A stretch of DNA of 64,000 bases, from positions 65,850,200-65,914,199 of the forward strand of contig NC_079205.1 in assembly GCF_026745355.1 (NCBI RefSeq). The letters run 5' to 3'. The first letter of the stretch is position 1. The number at the start of each line of letters is the position of its first letter. The position numbers and the translations under genes were made by a program. Origin of the DNA: Beta vulgaris subsp. vulgaris (taxonomy: Eukaryota > Streptophyta > Magnoliopsida > Caryophyllales > Amaranthaceae). Of this stretch, positions 40,960 to 50,000 are shown piece by piece. Under the pieces are notes generated by a model. The model was not told the origin of the DNA, made no database searches, and worked only from the letters and a program-made list of their open reading frames with translations.

Positions 40960-43900
40960 ATGGTGCCAAGCACCCGCACAACGTTATAAATCACGTCGGT
41001 TTTCCTATAAACGTTTCGAGAGAAAATATGACCAGGTACGGAGAAGTCTAAAAATGTCCCAAAAACAGCCAAAATTGAAGGTTATAATACATGCTTTCGG
41101 ACTTTCCCGGTGTCCGAGCTCCAAACGCCACAAGATGCCTCCTAGGGGCATGTGAGGTCATTGCAAAGGATTCTTGTGGCTTGGAACGAATATGTGGATG
41201 CCTTTACGTTCATTTCGAGGCAATCTTGAGTTTCACGAGAAATAAACAAATGGGGTGTTGGAGGATTTTCGAGGCGACGCAAATGACGCCAAGCACCTGG
41301 GCAATGTTACAAGTGATAACAACACTCCTAGAATTGGTTCTGGAGAAAAATATGATCGAGCCTGGGTAGGTAAAAAAACACTCCAAAAAACAGCCAAAAT
41401 TGAAGGTTAATACACGCTTTCGGACCTTTTCGGGGACCGAGTTTCGAACGCCACGTGATGCCTCCTAGGGGAATGAGAGGTCTTTGGCAAGGAGTTATGT
41501 GGCTTGGAACGAATATGTGGATGCCATTACGTTCATTTCGAGACAGTTTTAGGTTTCACGAGAAATGAACAAATGGGGTGTTTAGAGGCTTTTCGAGGCA
41601 ACACAAATGGTTCTAAGCACCCGCGCAATGTTAGAAGTTACGTCGGCTTTCTTAGGACCGTTTCGACAGAAAATATGACCAGGCCCGGAGAAGTCCAAAA
41701 ATGCCGCAAAACCGACCAAAATCGACCAAAATACACGTTTTCGGACTTTCCTGGGGCCCGGGTTTCGAACGCAACGGGATGCCTCCTAGGGCCATAAGAG
41801 GTCACTGGAAAGGAGTCATGTGGCTTGGAACGAATATCTGTATGCCTTTACGTTCATTTCTAGGCAATTTTGGGTGTCACGAGAAATGAAAAAATGGGGT
41901 TTCAGAGGCTTTTCGAGGCAATATAAATGGTGTCAAGCACACGCGCAACGTTACAAGTCACGTCGGCACTCCTAGGAATGTTTTGGGAGAATTTATGACC
42001 AGGCCCGGAGAAATCCAAAAATGTCGCAAAAACAGCCAAAATTGAAGGTTAATACACGCTTTCGGACTTTCCCGGGGCCTGAGCTACGGACGACACGAAA
42101 AGTGTCCTAGCAACATGTGAGGTCATTGGAAAGGAGTCATGCGACTTGGAACGAATATATATATGCCTTTACGTTCATTTCGAGGCAATTTTCGGTTTCA
42201 CGAGAAATGAACAAATAGGGTGTTCAGAGGCTTTTCGAGGCAATGCAAATGGTGACAAGCACACACGCAACATTACAAGTCACGTCAGCAATCCTAGGAA
42301 TGTTTCGGGAGAAAATTTGACCAATCTCGGAAAAGTCCTAAAATGTCCCAAAAACAGCCAAAATTAGAGGTTATAATACACACTTTCAGACTTTCTTGGG
42401 GCTCGAGCTCCGAACGCCACATGATGTCTCCTAGGGACATGGGAGGTCATTGGAAATGAGTCATGTGGCTTGAAACGAATATATTGATGCATTTACGTTC
42501 ATTTCGAGGCAATTTTGGGTTTCACGAGAAATGAACAAATGGGTGCTCAGAGGCTTTTTGAGGCAATGCGAATTGTTCCAAGCACGCGCACAATGCTACA
42601 AGTCACGCCGACAATCGCAGGAATGTTTCGGAGAAAATATGACCAGACCCAGAAAAGTCAAAAAATGTCCCAAAAACAAATACAATTGAAGGTTATAATA
42701 CACGCTTTCGGACTCTATCCGGGGCCCGAGCTCCGAATGTTACGGGATGCCTCCTAGGGTCATGGGAGGCCATTGGAAAGCAGACATGTGGCTTGGAACG
42801 AATATATGGATGCATATACATTCATTTCGAGGCAATTTTATGTTTCACGAGAAAAGAACAAATGGGGTGTTTCAGAGACTTTTCGATACAATGCAAATGA
42901 TGCCACGCACCCACGCAATGTTACAATTTATGCCGGACTTCCTACGAACATTTCGGTAGAAAATTAGATCACACCCGAAAAAGTCCAAAAATGTCCCAAA
43001 AACAGCCAAAATTGAAGGTTATAATACACGCATTCGGACTTTCCTGGGGCCCGAGCTCCGAATGCCACAAGATACCTCCTACGGCCATGGGAGGTCATTG
43101 GAAAGGAGTCATGTGGCTTGTAAATATGTTGATGACTTTACGTTCATTTCGAGGCAATTTTGGGTTTGTCGAGAAATGAATAAATGGGGTGTTCAGAAGC
43201 TTTTCGAGGCAATGCAAATGGTGCCAAGCACCCGTGCAACATTACAAGTCATGTAGGCACTCCCAGGAATGTTTCGGAAGAAAACATGACTAGGTCCGAA
43301 AAAGTCCAAAAATGTCCCAAAAACTGCCAAAATAGAAGGTTATAATACACGTTTTCGGACTTACCCGGAGTCCGAACTCCGAACGCCACGGGATGCCTCC
43401 TAGAGAAAGAGAGGTCATTGGAAAGGAGTCAAGTGGCTTAGAACGAACATATGGATGCCTTTACGTTCATTTCGAGACAATATTGGCTTTCACGAGAAAT
43501 AAACAAATGTGTTGTTCATAGGCTTTTCGAGGCAATGAAAATGTTTTTAAGCATACATGCAATGTTACAAGTCACATTGGCACTCGAAGGAATGTTTCGG
43601 AAAAAAATATGACCAGGCCCGGAGAAGTAAAAAAAATATCCCAAAATTAGGCGAAATTGAAGGTTATAATACACGCTTTTGGACGTTTCTTGGGCCCGAG
43701 CTCCGAACGCAATGGGATGAATCCTACGGCCCGTTTGGTAGTCGTTAATAAATTGTGGTAATGGGAATGAATTTTAAGTGTAATTTTATTAGGGAAAGAC
43801 CCTTAAAATCTCCATGGGGTGACATTTTTTCTGGCAAGCAATCTCACCCCCTAAACTTGTGTTTTTGTCTCCAAGGGGAACTAATTTTCATTACCACTTA

Positions 43901-45005
43901 TTACCACCCTACAAGGTGGTATTGGATGAGAATGAAAATTCATTAAGGAAAGTGGACACTTTAGGATAAATTAGCATTATCATGGGAATGGACAATGATA
44001 TTTTTCACAAATTTACACACAAATTCATTCCCATTACCATCATTTATGACCAACTACCAAACGAGCCGCTAGTGCCATGGGAGATCACTGGAAAGAAGTC
44101 ACGTGGCTTGAAACGATCATGTGTATGTCTTTACGTTCATTTCGACGGAATTTTGGGTTTAACGAGAAATGAACAAATGGGGTGTTCAGAGGATTTTCGA
44201 GACAATGCAAATGGTGCCAAGCACATGCGTAGCTTTACAAGTCACGAAGGCACTCCTAGGAATGTTTCGGGAGAAAATATGACCACGTCCGGAGAATGCC
44301 AAAAATATCGCAAAAACAGCCAAAATTGAAGGTTATAATAATTTCAGACTTTTCCAAGGTCCGAGTTCTGAACGCCACGAGATTCCTCCTAGGGACATAG
44401 TAGTAGGTCATTGGGAAATGAGTCATGTATCGTTGAACGAATATGTGGATGCCTTTACGTTCATTTCGAGGAAATTTGGATTTCACGAGAAATGAACAAA
44501 TGAGGTGTTAGAGGCTTTTCGAGGCAATCCAAATAGTTCCAAGTACCCTCGCAACATAACAAGTCACATTGGCTTTCCTAGGAACGTTTCAGAAGAAAAT
44601 ATGACTAAGATCGGAGAAGTCCAAAAATGTCCCAAAAATAGCCAAAATTGAAGGTTATAATACACGCTTTCGGACTTTCTTGGGGACCGAGTCTGAACGC
44701 CAAGAGATGAATCTTAGGGCCATGGGAGGTCATTGGAAAGGAGTCATGTGGCTTGGAACGAATATATGGATGCCTTTACGTTCATTTCGAGGCAATTTTG
44801 GGTTTCACGAGAAATGAACAAATTAAATGGGGTGTTTAGAGGTTTTTCGAGGCAATGCAAATGTTGCCAAGCACACACGCAATGTTACAAGTCACGTCGG
44901 CACTCCTAGGAATGTTCCGGGGAAAAAATATGACCAGGCCCGGAGAAGTCCAAAAATGTCGCAAAAACAACCAAAATTGAAGATCATAATACACGCTTTC
45001 GCACT
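40960..45005 (+). repeat. Satellite array 1, about 12 monomers of about 323 bp
   Basis: The landmark CCTTTACGTTCATTTCGAGG or close variants recurs near 41201, 41525, 41845, 42166, 42490, 42813, 43135, 43458, 44129, 44452 and 44773. Spacings are 321-324 bp, except one enlarged by the MITE at 43727. Each monomer contains in order GAAAATATGACCAGG, a CAAAAATGTCCCAAAAACAG block, AATTGAAGGTTATAATACAC, CTTTCGGACTTTCC, CTCCGAACGCCAC, GATGCCTCCTAGG, GGTCATTGGAAAGGAGTCA, GTGGCTTGGAACGAATATG, CACGAGAAATGAACAAATGG and AAGCACCCGCGCAAC. Monomers differ by roughly 10-15 % by eye. Short open frames in it are artefacts of the repeat. The family is not one I can name. Confidence 0.95.
43727..44068. mobile_element. 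Tourist-type MITE inserted in a satellite monomer
   Basis: The ends CGGCCCGTTTGGTAGT and (reverse complement) CGGCTCGTTTGGTAGT are inverted repeats. A 3-bp CTA TSD flanks it (43724-43726 and 44069-44071). It interrupts the monomer at the conserved GCCTCCTAGGGCCATGG site. 342 bp, non-coding. It is the only non-satellite DNA in array 1. Confidence 0.85.
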
Positions 45006-45379
45006 TAGAAAATAAAAGCAATTATATTAGGCAAAGTGAGTAATTAACGATGATTTTAATTAGATAAAATAAGGACATTATTGTCAATTAATGTTGCTTT
45101 TTATACCAAAATTGAGATTGTTGCAATAGATGTGAAACTACCCAAAATAATAATAATTGTAATATAAAAAGAACGGAGTAAGTATATTGTAACATCGTCT
45201 CATGTACAAATCTATAATATGTAAACTTTTGTGTATTATAGGAGTTTTAGTGCTTTACCATTTAATACTACCATACATCATCTATTTTAAAATAAGTAAG
45301 ATGGAGCGAGATTGTGGAATTAAAGAAAGCAAAGAGATAGAAACAAAAAAATTGTGACCGTGTGCAGAAAGAGTCGGTC

Positions 45380-45862
45380 TTTTAAGAGACCATCTTTTTA
45401 ACTTAAAATGATGTATTTTTTTTTTGGTATGATGAATGGGACTCACTTGAGGAAGGGGGGGGGGGGTATGGGAAATTACTCAAATGAGTCCTATGAGGTT
45501 TGATCCCTATACCTCAGGATAACAGATGAGAAGCGATACCACTACTCTACTTATCACCTCAACCTCAACCTCAATTAGGCAACTATTCAAGTTTAATATT
45601 AAGAAGAGAATATACCACTTTTTGAATACAGTAATCAGTTTAAGCTAGGCCGATTAACAAAAATAAAATTAGCTTGCAACAAAATTTGAACCTGTGATCT
45701 CCTGCTATTATAACTTGACACAATTACCATTTCAACCAACAAAATTTGAACCTGTGACCTCTTGCTATTATAACTTGACACAATTACCATCTCAATCAAC
45801 TTTTAATCATACTTTAAGTGTCCACATTATTATATTTGTATCTTTTAAATGTTGAGTTTTCC
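45380..45862. repeat. tRNA/SINE-like remnants and a local duplication
   Basis: A G run lies near 45457. AACAAAATTTGAACCTGTGA followed by TTGCTATTATAACTTGACAC-type sequence occurs twice in tandem (45678 and 45738). The reversed GGTTCAAAT-like box suggests a degraded tRNA-derived element. Unit D has one copy (near 57035). Confidence 0.5.
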
Positions 45863-46716
45863 CACTACAAAAAAAGCTCATATAGCGATGGATTTTTGGC
45901 GCCGGATATATATCCGTTTCTAATTTAGAGACGAAATATTGATAATCCGTCTCTAAATTTATTTAACTAGAGACTGATTTTTAAATCCTTCTTTAAATTT
46001 AGGGACGGATTATCAATATCCGTCCCTAAATTAGAGACGAATTTTAAAAATCTGTCTCTAAATTTATTTATAGACGGATTTTAAAAATCCGTCTCTATTT
46101 TAGTGACGAATATTTAAAATCCGTCTCTAAAGTTAGAGACGGATTTAAAAAATCCGTCTTTAAATTTAAATATGAATATTTTATTGCGCTTCTTTAATTT
46201 AGGGACGGATTTTAAAAATCCGTCTCTAAGTTCGGGACGAATTTTTGAAATCCGTCTCTGAATTTAAATATAAATATTTTATTGCACTTCTTTAATTTAT
46301 AGACGGATTTTAAAAATCCGTCTCTAATTTAGGGACGTATTTAAAAATCTGTCTCTAAATTTAGATATGATTATTTTATTGCACATATTTAATTTAGGGA
46401 CGGATTTGAAAATCTGTCTTTAAATTAGGGATGGATTTAAAAATCCGTCTTTAAATTAGGGACGGATTTAAAAATCCGTCTCTTAATTAGGGACGGATTT
46501 TTGAATCCGTCTCTAATATTTCTTCTACATATTACCAGTATTACGTAGAGAAGTATACAAGTTGTATTTGGTGTAGTTGGTTGGAGCTTCTTCTCCTTTC
46601 TTTAAGGTCACAAGTTCGATTCTTATGAATAGCGATTCTTGCAACTGTGGATTCTTCTTATCCTTTCCCTTTTAAACGGATTTTGTCAGTCTCTAAATGA
46701 ACTTTTTTTTGTAGTG
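45863..46716. mobile_element. CACTA-like non-autonomous element 1, 854 bp
   Basis: Ends are CACTACAAAAAAAGC at the left and (reverse complement) CACTACAAAAAAAAGTTC at the right, with a 3-bp TCC TSD (45860-45862 and 46717-46719). The interior is full of inverted GACGGATTTTAAAAATCCGTC words, the subterminal repeat style of CACTA elements. Unit D carries the unoccupied site at 57158-57160. Confidence 0.95.
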
Positions 46717-47084
46717 TCCTTAACATATTTTAGTGGGAATGGAAAAAAAATGTATATCAAGTTCGGGAACACAATACCAACCCGGGGTAACACCCGAGTC
46801 CAAATATTAGTTTTATCTTTAAAATTGGCTGCACATAATTCAAATAAAAAATAATTAATTACTATATAATGAGAGATGAAGATTCATGAGAAAGTGACAT
46901 AGTTACACATCTAAATTACATGTCAACGGAGCGCCTTAACGTTGACTCAAATTTTCAATTTTCCCTATTTTGTGGTCCATCTTGCATCTCAATTATTTCT
47001 TATTTTGGCAGAACATCAATTGGTTTAATCAACTGTTTAAAGTAAGTGTTCTTATACTAATTTATTGCTGGTTAATTATACTAA

Positions 47085-50000
47085 TCATAGACAGATTGAG
47101 TTTTGTCTCTGGACACTGCCACGGTGCCACCCCTTGGCTTTGGCATAAGCTAGTGGCAACATAAGAAGCTTTTCAGCATTCCCAACTCTTGCTTGCTTTG
47201 TCAAGTTGTCGTAGTTGTTTTCCTCTATCTTATCCAATATTTTCCGATACAACATCATTGATGCCCACACCTAGATTAACAAAATTCATGAACGTATAGC
47301 AGAGTTTTGTTCAAATAAGCTAACAAATCTACAAATGTTCATAAGTAGCAATATAGTACTTCATCCGTTTCGTTCTATATATAACAAATGAATATTTTAT
47401 ATCTCACAAATACTACCCATTTGTTGCATTTAAAACGAAATGGAGGAAGTATATACTTTGCGTAATACATACCGGCCATCTACTAGCACGGTCTAGCTGA
47501 TAAATGCCTTCCACTGCTTGATCGTAATAGTATCTTGCTCTTGCTACCTGTTTCTTTGTGAGTTCTCGCCATTCCTTTGTGACATTCCTAGAGAAGATGT
47601 CAGCCTCTGTTAAGCCAAACTCTCGGAGCTCGTCTTGTGGAAGGTACACTCTCCCCATCGAAGCACTACATTGATAATACAAGGAGTGCATTCTTAGTTC
47701 GGTTGAGCACAATCATGTACATGTCTAAAAATGTGTTCTAACGAATGCAATAAACAACGAAGTAAAAAAACATACAAATTTTAACGTGGTTCATTAACAA
47801 GATGTTAGCTATGTTCACAAGCAGAGGAGAACAATTCTATTATCTTGAGGAGAAAGTATAAATTACAGAAAGTTGGTAAAGGTTAACTAAAAAGTTTATA
47901 TAGTACCCTTCTAATTAATCTAAACAAAAAGGGCCTAAAACCGAACCCAAAACAGAAACGATCTACTAAACTGCACACACTAGACCTCCTTTGCTAGGTC
48001 AAATTAAACTTAGCGCCAGATAATTCAAGACATATTTCAACAAAATGATTGACAGTGCCGTAATTAGAAGAGATCAAGCTTCTTACTCTTCGACTACATC
48101 TCGAAGGATGTTAGTTAGTTGGTCAGCGATTCCCAAGGAAATCGCAGCCTTATAAATGCTTTGTGTAGACATTACTGTGTCCGGTGAGGTTCCAATTATC
48201 GGAAGAGTTATTAGGCCAATTGTTCCAGCCACATAGTAGCAGTATAGTTCAAGCTCTTCATAGTTGTTGTAACGAGTCTTCCATGTGTCCATTCTCATTC
48301 CTTTTAGTATATCTTTAAATGGCTAGTAAATCACCAGTATATGTAAGTTAATAGTGTAAAACTAACAGGAACTAAAAATGCAACAACAATTTCTAAGTAG
48401 TTTAACCAACCTTGATGTCTAAGGGAAATTGCTGGATAGTATCAGCCAAGGCAGTGTCAATTGTGTCATGTGGGCATCCGTTGAAGATGTCCTCAAGCCT
48501 CTTTTCCCAGATATCCAGCGCAGCTGAACTCGCGTGATTGGCATTTTCACCATCCACTAGCTCATCTGTCCTCCGGCCCCAAGCTGTCAATGATCACGAG
48601 ACAGAGTAGGAGTATGAGACATGAGGTAATAGACTCTAGGTTGCACAGAGATAGATACAAAAACGGTACTGATTCGGTTCGAGTACGGGGACAGAAAACG
48701 ACGAAATTTTAGGAATGGGTACGCGTATCCATAGAGAATACGTATAGTATTGGGCACGGGTACGAGTACGTGACCTAAAAGAAGTACCCGTGCTCCATAG
48801 AATAGACTAATACTAATAGTTACCCACTATCCCTCGGGTAATATATAAGCTTTAGAATAATGAGGGCAATAATTCTGCTTCTAACTCTGTCCTTGCATTG
48901 TTTACACTACCTCTTCTACTATCGCCTAAATTCATCTTCATTGTCTTAGAATATCTCTAGAATGACCATATTTGAAGGCTTTATAACTCATTGTTTCAGA
49001 CATTTACGGGGCCAGGGACATTGACCCCAGGGAATATGATGCATATTAGGTCATGGAAGGCTATTTGAAAGCATCCTAATTAAGGTCATAAGTGGTGTTG
49101 GGAGTCCTCCGAATAATAAAGGAAGGTAAGTATAGTGCAAGGTTGGAGAAGAGTGAAGACATGAAACGAGTATAAACTACTTTTTGAGGCAATGTAGAGG
49201 CCCCTAACCACCCAATAGTTTAGAAAAGGGTACACTTGGGTGCATGTACTTCACTTGGGTGCATGTACTTATTTGCGCACTTGGGAAGCTCATCAAAGAA
49301 GATCATTGTTGAGTTCAGAGAAGTCTCGTTGTCACCACGTTTAAATAAAGGCTATAATGCACAATTTCGAGTTGTTCCGATCCCGGGGGATATATAACAC
49401 TACATCAAGTGATGCGTCCTAAGGTCATATAAGACTATTTATAAAACATATCATCATATGATAATACTATAATAGGTACGTGGTAATTAGAGCCTTTGAA
49501 GCTAATTCAGATTGGCTTACTTATAGGCTTATAGCTAGGTTCAGTGACATATGCATAGCGGTACATGCGCACTCATGCCTAGGCTAATCGACCAGATTGG
49601 TAAAAAAAAATGACCTTCAATGACAATTTGATAAAAAAAACTTGCTCTAGCGACAAATTGATAAAAACAAAAATCTTCAGCGACAAGTTGGTAAAGAGAA
49701 ATGAGCTCAAACGACATTTACGCAAATAAAATGAGTTTTGACTACAATTTATATATGGTAAATAAAATGGATTCCTAGCGACAATAATTAGGCCATATTT
49801 TAAAAAAAATTTCAGCTTGATCAACATTGAATGCCTTTTATATAGATTTTTATCACTACATACTATTTTCCCAGTTTGAAATAAAATCTTGTAAAGTGCA
49901 CGTTTTGATCAAATCGAAATATTATAGAAAATATTGGCCTAAATGTCACCGGAGCTCAATTTTTTTACCAATCTGTCGTTAGAGCAAGTTTTCTTTACCA

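Noticed and set aside
40960..45005. CRISPR-like spaced repeats
   Set aside because: Units are full-length 323-bp monomers without unique spacers, in plant DNA; this is a satellite.
40922..45015. Many 60-100 codon frames repeated across the region
   Set aside because: They recur every 323 bp with the satellite monomer and share its phase; no coding signal independent of the repeat.
46560..46660. Second SINE inside the CACTA-like element
   Set aside because: Only a box B-like CACAAGTTCGATTC string is seen; box A, tail and TSD are missing.
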